Numbered from the stretch's first letter, positions 9,374 through 20,127 are shown. The stretch is 64,000 nt of DNA from Clostridioides difficile (GCF_001299635.1 NZ_JRHN01000031.1:124001-188000); one strand, 5' to 3'. Notes: generated by a model from the letters alone, not told the origin. Numbers and translations: made by a program.

Positions 9374-10687
9374 ATGAACGAAAAGAATAAAATGGGATTA
9401 ATAAGTATTATACTTTTAGGTATTAACGCAGTTGTAGGAGCTGGAGTTTTCCTATTACCAGGAGATGCAATGAAATCATTTGGTGTAGCAAGTATATTTG
9501 TATATATGTTTGATATGTTATTGGTTTTATCAATGGCATTCTGTTTTGCTGAGGTGGCAGGTAAATTTAATAAAAATGGTGCGGCCTATGTATATACTAA
9601 AGAAGCTTTTGGAGATTTTTGTGGCTTTGAAGTAGGTCTTATGAAATGGGTAATAGGATGTATATCTTGGGGAGCATTAATAGTAGGTTTTCCTACATCA
9701 TTGTCAGCAGTATGGGCTCCAGCAGGCGACCCTCATATACAGAAAATTATAATTGTAACTATGATAGTTGGTCTTACAATTATAAACTTATTAGGTGTAT
9801 CTTTATCAAAAATTGTACAGAATGTTATAACTGTAGGTAAACTAATTCCATTAATATTATTTATAGGAATAGGTATATTCTTCATAAAAGGAGTTAATTT
9901 TACTACTTCAACAATGGTACCTCCAGGAGCTGGGGTAACAGAGTTTGGGGCAGCAGCACTTTTAATGTTTTATTCATTTACAGGATTTGAATCTATAGCA
10001 GTTGCAGCAGAAGATATGGAGAACCCTAAAAAGAATATACCAATAGCAATTATAAGTGTAATAGTAATTGCATCAATAATATACATATTAAATCAAGTTG
10101 TATGTGTTGGTATACTAGGAGATTCATTATCTAGTACATCTACACCAGTCGCAGATGCTGCAAGAATATGTTTTGGAAATATGGGTGCGGGATTGGTAAC
10201 TTTTGGTACACTGGTTTCTGTGGGAGGAATTTGTATGTGTGGTGCTTTCGTAAATCCAAGAAGTTGTGTAGCTTTGGCTGATGATAAAATGCTACCTAGA
10301 ATATTTGCAAGAAAAGATAAAAAAGGTACACCATATGTAGCAATAATAGCCACTATGATAATTACTATACCAATAGCTTTATCTGGAAGTTTTGCTGAAT
10401 TAGCAGCAATAAGTGCAGTTGCTAGATTTATACAGTATATACCAACATCTTTATCAGTATTAGTATTTAGAAAGAAAAGACCAGAATTAGTAGGTACTTT
10501 TAAAACTCCATTTGGAGCAGTGATTCCTTTAATTGCAGTATGCGTTGGGACTTGGCTGTTATTCCAGGCATCTATGCATCAATTAATTATGGGATTAGGA
10601 GCATTGGCAATTGGAGTACCATTATATTTTATAATGAAGTCTTATAACAGAAAAATTTATGGAGAAGAATTAAAGAAAATAGTTTAA
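9374..10687 (+). CDS. APC-family amino acid/polyamine permease
   Basis: 437-residue hydrophobic protein with about 12 predicted membrane helices. The N terminus GINAVVGAGVFLLPG is the APC-superfamily helix-1 unwound region. The ATG at 9374 is chosen because it follows a GGGGGG ribosome site; the longer frame starts inside it. Third gene of the sigma-54 unit. The substrate is uncertain: amino acid or polyamine. Confidence 0.88.
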   Translation: MNEKNKMGLISIILLGINAVVGAGVFLLPGDAMKSFGVASIFVYMFDMLLVLSMAFCFAEVAGKFNKNGAAYVYTKEAFGDFCGFEVGLMKWVIGCISWGALIVGFPTSLSAVWAPAGDPHIQKIIIVTMIVGLTIINLLGVSLSKIVQNVITVGKLIPLILFIGIGIFFIKGVNFTTSTMVPPGAGVTEFGAAALLMFYSFTGFESIAVAAEDMENPKKNIPIAIISVIVIASIIYILNQVVCVGILGDSLSSTSTPVADAARICFGNMGAGLVTFGTLVSVGGICMCGAFVNPRSCVALADDKMLPRIFARKDKKGTPYVAIIATMIITIPIALSGSFAELAAISAVARFIQYIPTSLSVLVFRKKRPELVGTFKTPFGAVIPLIAVCVGTWLLFQASMHQLIMGLGALAIGVPLYFIMKSYNRKIYGEELKKIV

Positions 10688-10756
10688 TTGTATTATAAAA
10701 TTTAATTGAAATAAAGTTGGATATTGGCAGAAAATTAAATATATATAAATATGTAT

Positions 10757-10802
10757 AAGGTTATATTAAAATATTATTGATTTTTTATTTTAGTATAACC
10801 TT
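10757..10802 (+). terminator. Hairpin after the permease gene
   Basis: AAGGTTATATTAAAAT (10757-10772) pairs with ATTTTAGTATAACCTT (10787-10802). The T run that should follow is weak, so termination is likely but not certain. Confidence 0.45.
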
Positions 10803-10892
10803 GTATTGTTATTAATACATGAAAAATATTGTAATAGGCTAAAAACAATAGTATTATGTTTATAGATAAAAAACTTGTTAGGAGGTAAATTT

Positions 10893-11432
10893 ATGCCAAC
10901 AATAACTTTAAAAAATGGTGTGGACATACTTATTAGAGAGGCAGTAAAAGAAGATGCTCAAAACATTATAGATTTTTATAATGAAGTAGGAGGGGAAACT
11001 CATTTTCTCTCATTTGGAAAAGATGAATACAAAGTATCATTAGAAGAACAAGAAAAAGCTATAGAAGCAGCAAAAGCATCTGATAATTCAGTAAAACTGA
11101 TTGCATTTATAGATAGTGAGATAGTTGGTATTGCGACAATTGATTCTAATCAAAAAGCAAAAGGAAAGCATGTTGGAGTATTAGGAATTGTTGTAAAAGA
11201 AAAATATTGGGGAATTGGATTGGGAAAAAGACTGATGTTAGACCTTATAGAATGGTGTAAATCAAATGGAATAACTAAGAAAATAACTCTTGTTACTAAT
11301 GAAGAAAATCATAGTGCTATAGGATTATACAAAAAGGTTGGATTTGAAGTAGAGAGTATATTAAAGAAAGAATGTTATTATAATGGTGTTTATACAGATT
11401 TAGTAGGAATGTCACTTTTATTAGGAATATAA
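10893..11432 (+). CDS. GNAT-family N-acetyltransferase
   Basis: 179 residues. The acetyl-CoA loop region VKEKYWGIGLGKRLM and the C-terminal GLYKKVGFEVES are typical GNAT motifs. The ATG at 10893 follows TTAGGAGGT; the longer frame includes the ribosome site. It stands alone between a hairpin and fbp. The substrate is unknown. Confidence 0.88.
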   Translation: MPTITLKNGVDILIREAVKEDAQNIIDFYNEVGGETHFLSFGKDEYKVSLEEQEKAIEAAKASDNSVKLIAFIDSEIVGIATIDSNQKAKGKHVGVLGIVVKEKYWGIGLGKRLMLDLIEWCKSNGITKKITLVTNEENHSAIGLYKKVGFEVESILKKECYYNGVYTDLVGMSLLLGI

Positions 11433-11520
11433 TTAGTGTACATTTTATCTCGAAAAAAGTATATTAAGTATGGTATAATTAAAAAAGAATATAACTTAAT
11501 ATAATTTTGGAGGACGAATT

Positions 11521-13506
11521 ATGAAAAATCTGTGTAAAATATCAGATGATTATTTAAACAGCAAACTGAAGTATTTAAAGTTATTATCAAAACAATATCC
11601 AAGTATATCAAAAGCAAGTACAGAAATAATAAATTTAGAGGCTATATTAAATCTTCCAAAGGGAACAGAACATTTTATAACAGATGTACATGGCGAATAT
11701 GAGCCATTTGTGCACGTATTAAAAAATGGTTCTGGTGTAATAAAGAGAAAAATAGAAGAATTGTTTTCAAATACAATAAGAGATAGTGAGAAAAAGATTT
11801 TGGCAACTCTTGTATATTATCCTGAACAAAAGTTAGACCTAATAATTAAGCAAGAGGAAAATATAGATGATTTTTATAGAATAAATATTTATAGACTTAT
11901 AGAACTTTGTAAGTATGCTTCTAGCAAATATACTAGGTCCAAAGTTAGAAAACTTTTGCCAGAAAATTTTAAATACATAATAGAAGAAGTTTTACATGAG
12001 CATGTCAAAAGTGAACATAAAGAAGAGTACTATAAAAGTATAGTTGAAACAATAGTCAACATAGGGATAGCAAAAGAATTTATAATTGCTATTTCTACAG
12101 TCATACAAAAATTAGTTGTTGATAGATTGCATGTAATAGGAGATATTTACGATAGAGGTCCAAGACCAGATATAATTGTCGACAAGCTTATTGAACATCA
12201 TTGTGTAGATATTCAATGGGGAAATCATGATATATTATGGATGGGGGCAGCATCAGGTGAAAAAACTTGTATAGCAAATGCTCTTAGAATATCAGCTAGA
12301 TATGCTAATTTAGACATTGTAGAAGACATATATGGAATAAATCTATTACCTCTAGCAACTTTTGCTATAGATACATATAAGGATGACCCTTGTAAAGAAT
12401 TTATTCCAAAGATTAATGACCAAAGTGTAACAATAACAGAAAAGTCGTTGATGGCTAAGATGCACAAAGCAATAAGTATAATCCAATTTAAGCTTGAAGG
12501 TGAAGTTATAAGAAGAAGACCTGAATTTGAGATGGAACATAGACTTTTGCTTAATATGATAAACTATGATGAAGGTACAATTACTTTAAATGGAAAGACA
12601 TATAAATTAAAAGATACTTATCTGCCTACAATAGACAAAAAAGACCCATACAAATTAACAATAGAAGAAAAAAATGTTATTGATAAATTGGTATCCTCAT
12701 TTAGAGGTAGTGAAAAATTACAAAAACACGTTTCGTTTTTATTTTCTAAAGGAAGCATATATTTAAAGGCAAACTTAAATTTACTGATTCATGGATGTGT
12801 ACCATTAAATGAAGATGGAAGTTTTATGTCTATGAATATAATGGGAAAAGAGTATAAAGGTAAGGCTCTTATGGATAAAATGGAATCTCTAGCAAGAGAA
12901 GGGTTTTTCTTTAAGGATAAGGCAGAAGAAAAGTTATATGGTATGGATATTATGTGGTATTTGTGGACTGGAAAATGTTCATCATTATTTGGCAAAGATG
13001 ATATGACAACATTTGAAAGATACTTTATAGCAGAAAAAGAGACTCATAAAGAAAATAAGAACCCTTATTTTAAGCTTAGAGAAAATGAAATGGCTTGTAA
13101 AAGAATATTTGAGGAATTTGATTTAGAACTTAATGAATCACATATAATAAATGGTCATGTACCTGTAGAAAGTAAAAATGGAGAGAGTCCAATAAAAGCT
13201 AATGGTAAAATTCTTGTTATAGATGGTGGTTTTTCTAGAGCGTATCAAAAAACGACTGGTATAGCTGGATACACTTTGATATATAATTCTAGAACTCTAC
13301 AATTAGTATCACATGAACCATTTAATTCTGCTGAGGAAGCTATTGCAAATGAAAGCGATATTTTATCGACAACTGTTGTAGTAGAGCATAAGGCAAAGAG
13401 AAAAATGGTGAGAGATACCGATGAAGGAGTAAAAATACAAGAAGAAATAGAAGATTTAAAGCTACTTTTAATGGCTTATAAAAAAGGACTAATAAAAGAA
13501 ATGTAA
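11521..13506 (+). CDS. fbp: Fructose-1,6-bisphosphatase, class III
   Basis: Gluconeogenic hydrolysis of fructose 1,6-bisphosphate. 661 residues, the long Firmicutes-type class III enzyme of the metallophosphatase fold. Metal-binding motifs are DVHGEYE (55-61), [11 protein letters not shown] and [10 protein letters not shown]. Preceded by TGGAGGAC, ATG start. Monocistronic, with a strong terminator directly after it. Confidence 0.95.
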   Translation: MKNLCKISDDYLNSKLKYLKLLSKQYPSISKASTEIINLEAILNLPKGTEHFITDVHGEYEPFVHVLKNGSGVIKRKIEELFSNTIRDSEKKILATLVYYPEQKLDLIIKQEENIDDFYRINIYRLIELCKYASSKYTRSKVRKLLPENFKYIIEEVLHEHVKSEHKEEYYKSIVETIVNIGIAKEFIIAISTVIQKLVVDRLHVIGDIYDRGPRPDIIVDKLIEHHCVDIQWGNHDILWMGAASGEKTCIANALRISARYANLDIVEDIYGINLLPLATFAIDTYKDDPCKEFIPKINDQSVTITEKSLMAKMHKAISIIQFKLEGEVIRRRPEFEMEHRLLLNMINYDEGTITLNGKTYKLKDTYLPTIDKKDPYKLTIEEKNVIDKLVSSFRGSEKLQKHVSFLFSKGSIYLKANLNLLIHGCVPLNEDGSFMSMNIMGKEYKGKALMDKMESLAREGFFFKDKAEEKLYGMDIMWYLWTGKCSSLFGKDDMTTFERYFIAEKETHKENKNPYFKLRENEMACKRIFEEFDLELNESHIINGHVPVESKNGESPIKANGKILVIDGGFSRAYQKTTGIAGYTLIYNSRTLQLVSHEPFNSAEEAIANESDILSTTVVVEHKAKRKMVRDTDEGVKIQEEIEDLKLLLMAYKKGLIKEM

Positions 13507-13515
13507 TTATTATAG

Positions 13516-13544
13516 AGACACTTCATATTTGAAGTGTCTTTTTT
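13516..13544 (+). terminator. Rho-independent terminator after fbp
   Basis: AGACACTTC and GAAGTGTCT form a perfect 9-bp stem with a 6-base loop, followed by Ts. Confidence 0.92.
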
Positions 13545-13726
13545 ATTGAGTAATATCTTATAAAGATTAATAATAGTAGTTTAATAGAGTCTATGTATTA
13601 AGTGAATCCAAAAGAAATGGAGTCATTTTTTTATTGATAAATATTATTTTAAAAAATATATATGTTTTGGTAATATTCCTTGTCCTTTATAAATAGAATT
13701 ATATAAACAAAGGAGGAGGACAAGAA

Positions 13727-14695
13727 ATGAATAAACTTTCTGATGAAATAATAAACTCTCTTTCTACAACTATAAGAGAAAAGGTAGAAAAAATCTCAAA
13801 CAATAATCTAAATATAGAAGAAATTAGGTTACGCTCACAAAAACCATTGATACTAAATGCAAACTCTAAGGATTATTTTTATAATCAAAAAACTATGACA
13901 CTCGATTTAAATCAACAAGACTCATATGTAGTGACAAGAGAAGATGTAGAGCAAACTTTTCAAATAATATGTAAATACTCAATACATTCATTTATGGATG
14001 ATATAAAAAAAGGATTTATAACTTTGAGAGGAGGGCATAGAGTAGGATTAGTTGGGAAAGCAATAGTAGAAGATGGACAAGTCAAAAATATAAAGCATAT
14101 ATCGTCTTTAAATATAAGAGTATCAAGAGAAATCATTGGATGCTCAAATAAGATTTTAAGTCATATCATAAATGGAAAAAATCAGATTAATAATACTCTG
14201 ATAATATCGCCACCTCAATGTGGAAAAACAACTTTAATAAGAGATATAGTAAGGAATTTAAGTAATGGTAATGAGGATTATGGGTTTAAAGGCTTAAAAG
14301 TAGCTCTAGTGGATGAGCGTAATGAGATAGCAGGTGCTTATCTAGGAGTTCCACAAATGGATGTTGGGATAAGGACTGATATAATAGAAACTTGCCCAAA
14401 AGACTTGGGGATTACGATGCTTTTAAGGTCTATGTCGCCAAATGTTATTGTGACAGATGAGATTGGAAGTGAAAAAGAGATAAAGGCATTATATACAGCA
14501 TTAAATGGAGGGATAGGACTAATAACTACTGTACATGGAGATTCGATAGAGGATATACAAAATAGAAAAGAATTAAATAGGCTTCTAGATAAAGAATTAT
14601 TTAAAAAAGTTATAATTCTTTCTGCAAAAAGAGGTGCTGGAACAATTGAAAAAATTTATGATTTAGAAGAAAAGAGATGGTATTTTGCAAATTAA
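13727..14695 (+). CDS. spoIIIAA: Stage III sporulation protein AA, secretion-type ATPase
   Basis: First gene of the eight-gene spoIIIA operon, which builds the feeding channel between mother cell and forespore with SpoIIQ. 322 residues of the type II/IV secretion ATPase class. Walker A PPQCGKTT at 162-169, Walker B-like region near VALVDERNEI. AGGAGGAGG lies before the ATG. The family operon is transcribed by sigma-E in the mother cell. CCTTGTCCTTTAT at 13678-13690 is the inverse of a 13-mer found before spoIIM. Confidence 0.95.
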   Translation: MNKLSDEIINSLSTTIREKVEKISNNNLNIEEIRLRSQKPLILNANSKDYFYNQKTMTLDLNQQDSYVVTREDVEQTFQIICKYSIHSFMDDIKKGFITLRGGHRVGLVGKAIVEDGQVKNIKHISSLNIRVSREIIGCSNKILSHIINGKNQINNTLIISPPQCGKTTLIRDIVRNLSNGNEDYGFKGLKVALVDERNEIAGAYLGVPQMDVGIRTDIIETCPKDLGITMLLRSMSPNVIVTDEIGSEKEIKALYTALNGGIGLITTVHGDSIEDIQNRKELNRLLDKELFKKVIILSAKRGAGTIEKIYDLEEKRWYFAN

Positions 14696-15206
14696 GATAA
14701 TTATTATAGCTCTTTTAATAGGAAGTAGTTATTTGATAGGTGAACACATCTACAAGACTTATACTCGTAGACATAAACAATTAAATGATTTAATAAGAGT
14801 TTTAGAAATATTAAGGATGGATTTATCTTTCGGACTTTATACATTGGAAGAGATTTTTAAGAGGATAGGTGGTAATAAAGAGTTTTGTTTTTGGAAGTTT
14901 TTTCTTCAAGTATCAGAAGAGCTTCACAATGAACAAGGCAAAACTTTAGAAATGATAATATTAGAAAATCTTGATGTTTTAAACAAAGAGACTTATCTAG
15001 GTAATAAAGAAATTGAGGAGTTAAAAAATCTAATACTTACTTTAGGTAAAAGTGACATAGAGTCACAACAAAGAATGATAGATTTATCTATAGAAAATTT
15101 AAAAAAACAGACTTATGAGACAAAAGATGACATAAACAAAAAAGGTGTATTGTATAAAAAATTAGTCACATTTATAGGCATAGGTATATGTATTATATTG
15201 ATTTAA
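14685..15206 (+). CDS. spoIIIAB: Stage III sporulation protein AB
   Basis: 173 residues with an N-terminal membrane helix (about 2-18) and a C-terminal hydrophobic segment (about 153-172), resembling a GspF-type platform protein of secretion systems. TTG start inside the end of spoIIIAA (11-base overlap), consistent with coupled translation. Confidence 0.9.
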   Translation: MQIKIIIIALLIGSSYLIGEHIYKTYTRRHKQLNDLIRVLEILRMDLSFGLYTLEEIFKRIGGNKEFCFWKFFLQVSEELHNEQGKTLEMIILENLDVLNKETYLGNKEIEELKNLILTLGKSDIESQQRMIDLSIENLKKQTYETKDDINKKGVLYKKLVTFIGIGICIILI

Positions 15207-15223
15207 ATATGGGGAGGTTTATT

Positions 15224-15421
15224 ATGGAGATATCATTGATATTAAAGGTTGCAGGCGTTGGGATTCTAATATCAGTATTGAATATGATATTGGAAAAAAC
15301 AGATAGAAAAGATTGGGCAGGTCTTACTACATTGGCAGGTGTGATAATCGTATTGGGAATGGTAATAACAGAAATAAGTGATTTATTTAATACTGTAAGA
15401 ACAATGTTTCAACTTTACTAA
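15224..15421 (+). CDS. spoIIIAC: Stage III sporulation protein AC
   Basis: 65-residue protein with two membrane helices (about 5-24 and 31-50), the exact family size. The ATG at 15224 is chosen because GGGGAGG lies 6-12 bases upstream; an upstream in-frame ATG/TAT stretch from 15188 belongs to spoIIIAB. Confidence 0.92.
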   Translation: MEISLILKVAGVGILISVLNMILEKTDRKDWAGLTTLAGVIIVLGMVITEISDLFNTVRTMFQLY

Positions 15422-15435
15422 AGGGAGGGAATAAT

Positions 15436-15822
15436 TTGGAAATAATGCAATTAATAGGAATTGCAATCATTTCAACTACACTCTGTTTAGTAATTAAAAA
15501 AGATAGACCAGAAATAGCAAATTTCATAGCTATAATAACTGGAGTAATAATACTATTATCAGTTATGTTTAAGCTGAACTTTATAGTAGATAGCATACAA
15601 GATTTAGCCAATAAAGCTAATATCCCAACCATGTACATATCATTAATAATAAAATTAATTGGGATAGCATATTTAATGGAATTTGCAATACAACTTTGCA
15701 AAGATTGTGGGGAAGGAAACATTGCTTCTAAGTTAGAGTTTGGAGGAAAAATAATAGTGATGTCAATGTCTTTCCCTATACTTCTATCCATTGTAGAAAT
15801 GGTAGTGAACATAATTCCATAG
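15436..15822 (+). CDS. spoIIIAD: Stage III sporulation protein AD
   Basis: 128-residue polytopic membrane protein of the SpoIIIAC/AD family. TTG start after AAGGGAGGG. 14 bases after spoIIIAC. Contributes to the mother cell-side channel. Confidence 0.92.
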   Translation: MEIMQLIGIAIISTTLCLVIKKDRPEIANFIAIITGVIILLSVMFKLNFIVDSIQDLANKANIPTMYISLIIKLIGIAYLMEFAIQLCKDCGEGNIASKLEFGGKIIVMSMSFPILLSIVEMVVNIIP

Positions 15823-15900
15823 TTGTGTATCTTAAGATAACTATAGGTATATTAAAGAGATTTCGTTGTATTGAGGTTTATAGAGTGAAGAGAGGCATGG

Positions 15901-17112
15901 TTGCTTATGAAAAAAAGATTTTTACCAATGATTATAGGTTTTGTATTTACTTTCTTTTTTATAAATATCTTTGCTATTATGATATTCGCCAATGAAGTAC
16001 CAAGTAGTGAAGATAAGGAATATGGTGAAACAAAAAATAGCATAGATAAATATATAGATGGGCAGTTAGACAAGCTAGATATAAATGAAATACAAGACTA
16101 TATAAATAAGGAAATAGTTATTAATGATGTTAATTTAAAATCGTTTGTAAAAGATTTAATTAGTGGCAAAAAAAATATCTTAGATTTATTTAATAAAGAT
16201 GGATTGAAGATATTGATGTTTGACGAATTTAAAGCAAGTTTAAAGGTAGTAGCAGTGATTTTAGTACTGGCTTTATTATCATCAATTTTAAAAAGCTTAG
16301 AAAACTCTTTTTCATCAGGTGCAGTAAGTCAAATCGCAACATATATAATATTTATCACAATGGTATCACTCACACTTGTTGGATTTAAGGATGTATTACA
16401 GATTTGCTATGATGCAATAGACCATACTGTAGGTCTCATGCAAGTTATAATGCCAATATTAATAACATTTTTACTTTTAATTGGATTTCCAATAACATCT
16501 ACTACTTTGAATCCTATCTTTATAGGAGGAGTAACATTTATAAACGTATTTTTCAAGAACTTTTTATTTGTATCAATTACTGTTGCATTTGGTATTTTAA
16601 TAATAAACAATTTATCAAAAAATATAAGGTTAAAACGATTTTTCTCCTTTGTAAAGCAAATAAATTATGTTTCTATTGGGGCGATGTTTACCGTTTATTT
16701 AGGACTTGTATCTATACAAGGATTGTATGTAACTAGTTTTGATAAATTCAGTGTCAAGACTGCTAAGTTTGCTATAGGTAATTTTATTCCTGTTGTTGGA
16801 GGATTTGTATCTGATTCTGTGGATATTCTATTATCTTCATCTCAGCTTATAAAAAATATATTTGGAGGAATAGGGCTTATCTTACTTGTTGGAATTTGTT
16901 TACTTCCAGTTATAAAAATTTTATCAGTAATAGTAGTGTACAAGTTAGCTGCAATAATTGTAGAGCCAGTTGGAGAAGATGGAATATCTAATTTTTTAAA
17001 TGAAGTTGCAAATCTAATGATAATAATGCTAGCATCAGTAATTGCCATAACAATAATGTTCTTTGTAACTGTGGCTATCTTGACATCGATAAGTGTCGTA
17101 AGTCAAGGATAA
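15901..17112 (+). CDS. spoIIIAE: Stage III sporulation protein AE
   Basis: 403-residue polytopic membrane protein with an N-terminal signal-like helix followed by a polar lumenal stretch and about seven further hydrophobic segments. The start is ambiguous: TTG at 15901 is 5 bases from AGAGAGG, while ATG at 15907 is 11 bases away. Both give the same signal region. A 78-base gap follows spoIIIAD, with no terminator seen. Confidence 0.92.
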   Translation: MLMKKRFLPMIIGFVFTFFFINIFAIMIFANEVPSSEDKEYGETKNSIDKYIDGQLDKLDINEIQDYINKEIVINDVNLKSFVKDLISGKKNILDLFNKDGLKILMFDEFKASLKVVAVILVLALLSSILKSLENSFSSGAVSQIATYIIFITMVSLTLVGFKDVLQICYDAIDHTVGLMQVIMPILITFLLLIGFPITSTTLNPIFIGGVTFINVFFKNFLFVSITVAFGILIINNLSKNIRLKRFFSFVKQINYVSIGAMFTVYLGLVSIQGLYVTSFDKFSVKTAKFAIGNFIPVVGGFVSDSVDILLSSSQLIKNIFGGIGLILLVGICLLPVIKILSVIVVYKLAAIIVEPVGEDGISNFLNEVANLMIIMLASVIAITIMFFVTVAILTSISVVSQG

Positions 17113-17166
17113 TATATATCAATATAAAATTGCATCGAATTTAAAGTTTGTAGAGAGGGGGAAGCT

Positions 17167-17784
17167 ATGTTAGAGGGCATAAAGGCATGGATTGTTAGTG
17201 TTTTAATAGGAGCATTTATAGTAAATATAGTAGATATGATTTTACCAAGTTCTAAGATAAAACCTTATGTCAACTTAGTTTTAAACTTTATGTTTGTATT
17301 TATTGTAATAACTCCAGTAGTAGGATTTTTTTCAAAAGATATGAGCTTAGAAGATAGAATCTTGAAGTCTATGGGTAACTACAACAAACAATATGTAGAT
17401 AGTACAAATGCTTTAGCAAAAGAAACTGGAAACAATAGTTTATCTAAAGGATATGAGGATGGTTTAAAAGAAGTGCTTAAATTGAAACTTGATGAGTATG
17501 GTTACGATTTAGAAGATATAGAGCTTAACGGAGCAAATATAAATAATATAAAAATAAAAGAAAAAAATGATAGTACAAAAAGTAATGGCAATATTGATGA
17601 AGAAAATAAAAATAATAGTACTAAAGAGGATGAAGAAAACATAAACTCTAATGACAAAGAAAATTCTAAACAAGTTTTTAAAAAAGGTACAGAATATGAA
17701 CTGAACCTAAATGAAAACAAATTAAAAAATGACTTAATAAAGGTGCTTGATGTTTCTATAGAAGATATACAAATTGATAAATAG
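17167..17784 (+). CDS. spoIIIAF: Stage III sporulation protein AF
   Basis: 205 residues: two N-terminal membrane helices (about 7-25 and 36-56), a Lys/Asn/Glu-rich linker around 125-170, and a short C-terminal domain ending VLDVSIEDIQIDK. GAGAGGGGG site and ATG start. The low-complexity linker is typical of clostridial copies. Confidence 0.92.
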   Translation: MLEGIKAWIVSVLIGAFIVNIVDMILPSSKIKPYVNLVLNFMFVFIVITPVVGFFSKDMSLEDRILKSMGNYNKQYVDSTNALAKETGNNSLSKGYEDGLKEVLKLKLDEYGYDLEDIELNGANINNIKIKEKNDSTKSNGNIDEENKNNSTKEDEENINSNDKENSKQVFKKGTEYELNLNENKLKNDLIKVLDVSIEDIQIDK

Positions 17785-17795
17785 GAGTTGGGAGA

Positions 17796-18350
17796 ATGTT
17801 GAAAAACTTAAATGACAAAGATAAGAGAAAGGTATATTCACTAATAACTATAGCTGGAATCTGTGTGGTGTCATTAGTCTTATTGTCTTGTTTTCCTAGT
17901 AGCAAAAGCGATAAACAAGTTGGAAAAACAGAGGCTAACAAAAATACTGAAAAACAAGTTACTAAAGAACAAGAAAAAGATGATTTGGAATCAAAGTTAA
18001 CAACAATACTATCTAAAATTGATGGTGCAGGGGATGTTGATGTAATGGTTACATTTGAATCAAGTGAAGAAATACAACCTGCTTTTAATTCAAATCAAAC
18101 AACAGAGACAACAGAGGAAAAAGATGCACAAGGAGGAGAAAGAACAGTTACGACTTCTAGTGAAAATAAAACAATGATAACTTCAAATTCAAGTGACCCT
18201 GTAGTTATAAAAACTACAGAGCCAAAGATAAAGGGAGTGATAGTAGTAGCAAGTGGAGCTAATGACCCAAGTGTGAAAGAAACACTTTATAGTGCAGTAC
18301 AAACATCATTACAAGTAGCTGGACATCAAGTAGAAATATATTCTAAATAA
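17796..18350 (+). CDS. spoIIIAG: Stage III sporulation protein AG
   Basis: 184 residues. One membrane helix at about 14-32 and an extracytoplasmic ring-building domain in which GDVDVMVTFES and the C-terminal KGVIVVASGA are recognisable. It is expected to form the large ring of the feeding channel. ATG after GGAGTTGGGAG, 11 bases after spoIIIAF. Confidence 0.93.
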   Translation: MLKNLNDKDKRKVYSLITIAGICVVSLVLLSCFPSSKSDKQVGKTEANKNTEKQVTKEQEKDDLESKLTTILSKIDGAGDVDVMVTFESSEEIQPAFNSNQTTETTEEKDAQGGERTVTTSSENKTMITSNSSDPVVIKTTEPKIKGVIVVASGANDPSVKETLYSAVQTSLQVAGHQVEIYSK

Positions 18351-18376
18351 ATACATATAACCGGGGGGATAAATGA

Positions 18377-19063
18377 ATGAAGTTTAATTATAAGGGAAGA
18401 GGATTTGTAATAATAACTTTAACTGCAATGTTGGTTGTAGTAGGAACAGTGAATTATCAATTGAGTAAGAAATCTTTATTAGAAACATCAAAAGAGTTTA
18501 AGGCATATGAAGAAGCTCAATTACAGAAAAATACTGACGATAGTGATAGTAGTAAAACAGAGGATTCTAGTAACGTGAATAAACAAGATGCAAAAGAAAG
18601 TGCTGATATAGAAATAGTTGATAGTAAAGCTAGTAAAGTAAAAGAAAAGGTAACTGAAACAAGTAAAGAAATAAAAGAACAACTATCATCTGAGAAAAAC
18701 ATGAAAAAAGCATCTTATATTTTAGATATGAAAATGAATAGAGAAAAGCAAAGAAATGAACTAGTTCAAGATTTAAATGAAATGATAAATAATCCATCTA
18801 CAACAGAAGAATCTAGAAAAGAAGCTTCTAATATGAAATTAAATATAGTTAAAATTCAAGAAAAAGAACTTCAAATAGAAAATCTCTTGAGTACAAAAGG
18901 ATATGAAGAAGCATTAGTTTATATAAGTGATAGTAAAGTCAATGTAGTGGTAAATGAAGCTAAATTAGATAAGAAAGATGCAGCAAAAATATTTGACTTA
19001 GTTGCAGAACAAGCTAATGTAAAGTATGAAAATATTAAACTTACAAATAATAATAAAAAGTAA
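18377..19063 (+). CDS. spoIIIAH: Stage III sporulation protein AH
   Basis: 228 residues. Membrane helix at about 11-28, a Ser/Asp/Lys-rich linker and a C-terminal YscJ/FliF-like ring-building domain, which pairs with forespore SpoIIQ across the intermembrane space. The ATG at 18377 is correct because the ATG at 18373 meets a stop after four codons. Followed by a terminator, ending the operon. Confidence 0.94.
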   Translation: MKFNYKGRGFVIITLTAMLVVVGTVNYQLSKKSLLETSKEFKAYEEAQLQKNTDDSDSSKTEDSSNVNKQDAKESADIEIVDSKASKVKEKVTETSKEIKEQLSSEKNMKKASYILDMKMNREKQRNELVQDLNEMINNPSTTEESRKEASNMKLNIVKIQEKELQIENLLSTKGYEEALVYISDSKVNVVVNEAKLDKKDAAKIFDLVAEQANVKYENIKLTNNNKK

Positions 19064-19069
19064 AAAATA

Positions 19070-19095
19070 AACCTCAGAATTAACTGAGGTTATTT
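19070..19095 (+). terminator. Terminator of the spoIIIA operon
   Basis: AACCTCAG and CTGAGGTT form a perfect 8-bp stem with a 6-base loop, followed by ATTTTC. Confidence 0.85.
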
Positions 19096-19172
19096 TCTTG
19101 CAAAGTAGACTTGTATTTGGTATTATTATACTTATAAAAATAGTTCCTTAAAATCAGGAGGTAAGTTTTAAT

Positions 19173-19535
19173 ATGGAAGATAATAAGTTTGGACAAGTAA
19201 AAATATCTAATGATGTAATAGCTACAATAGCTGGTCTAGCAGCATTAGAAGTTGAAGGCATAGAAACTACAGCAACATTAACAGATAAGTTGTTAAAAAA
19301 TAATGGAGTAAAAATACAAATAGAAGAAGAGGATGTTAATTTAGATGTAATGGTTATGATAAAATATGGGATGTCAATACCAGATACAGCTTTTAAAGTT
19401 CAAGAAAATGTAAAAAATACTGTTGAGACAATGACAGGACTGAAGGTTTCTCAAGTAAATATACACATTCAAGGAATCAGCTTTAAGAAAGATAAAGTTG
19501 ATAAAGAAGAAGCAAAAGCAACTAAGAAAAATTAA
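19173..19535 (+). CDS. Asp23/Gls24 family envelope stress protein (YqhY-like)
   Basis: 120 residues. Asp23-family core with VIATIAGLAALEVEGI at residues 12-27 and the C-terminal VSQVNIHIQGI. It sits directly before nusB, where B. subtilis has yqhY, a modulator linked to acetyl-CoA carboxylase. TCAGGAGGT site. It has its own terminator. Confidence 0.9.
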   Translation: MEDNKFGQVKISNDVIATIAGLAALEVEGIETTATLTDKLLKNNGVKIQIEEEDVNLDVMVMIKYGMSIPDTAFKVQENVKNTVETMTGLKVSQVNIHIQGISFKKDKVDKEEAKATKKN

Positions 19536-19541
19536 TATTAG

Positions 19542-19567
19542 CCCTCTGAAAAGTCAGAGGGTTTTTT
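19542..19567 (+). terminator. Rho-independent terminator after the Asp23-family gene
   Basis: CCCTCTGA and TCAGAGGG form a perfect 8-bp stem with a 4-base loop, followed by six Ts. Confidence 0.93.
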
Positions 19568-19620
19568 GTTGGCATTTGATTTTTATATAGATAATTAAAC
19601 TTAAAGGAGAATTTTGATTG

Positions 19621-20127
19621 ATGAAAAAAGATAGGGCACAAAAGAGTACAACAAGAGAATATATAATGAAACTTATATACCAGATAAATATTAATAAGGA
19701 AGATTTTGAAACTTTAGATGATAAAGTAGATACTTTTTTAAATGATAATTCAGAACATATTATAAATAGATATGAAGAGCTTGCACTTCAGTATTCAAAT
19801 AATGCAAATTTAAAGCTAGAAGATACTAAGCTTGAAGATGTTATAGACAGAAACTATATAAGCAGAGTATGCAAAGCACTAAAAGAAAATCATGATAAGA
19901 TAGATGAGTTAATAAACAAGCATGCTAAAAACTGGACAGTAGATAGAATGCCAAAGGTAGATGTGTCTATACTTAGATTATCTGTATGTGAAATAGCTTA
20001 TTTGGACACTCCTAATAAAGTGTCAATAAATGAAGCTGTAGAGCTTGCAAAGATATATTGTGATGATAAGTCTCCTAAATTTATAAATGGTATATTGGGA
20101 AGTGTTGTTGATGAAATCGGTAAATAA
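19621..20127 (+). CDS. nusB: Transcription antitermination factor NusB
   Basis: RNA-binding factor for rRNA antitermination with NusE. 168 residues. The N-terminal [17 protein letters not shown] and C-terminal [16 protein letters not shown] match the family. TTG at 19618 and ATG at 19621 are both possible behind AAAGGAGA; ATG is used here. The 3' end overlaps the next gene by 17 bases. Confidence 0.92.
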   Translation: MKKDRAQKSTTREYIMKLIYQININKEDFETLDDKVDTFLNDNSEHIINRYEELALQYSNNANLKLEDTKLEDVIDRNYISRVCKALKENHDKIDELINKHAKNWTVDRMPKVDVSILRLSVCEIAYLDTPNKVSINEAVELAKIYCDDKSPKFINGILGSVVDEIGK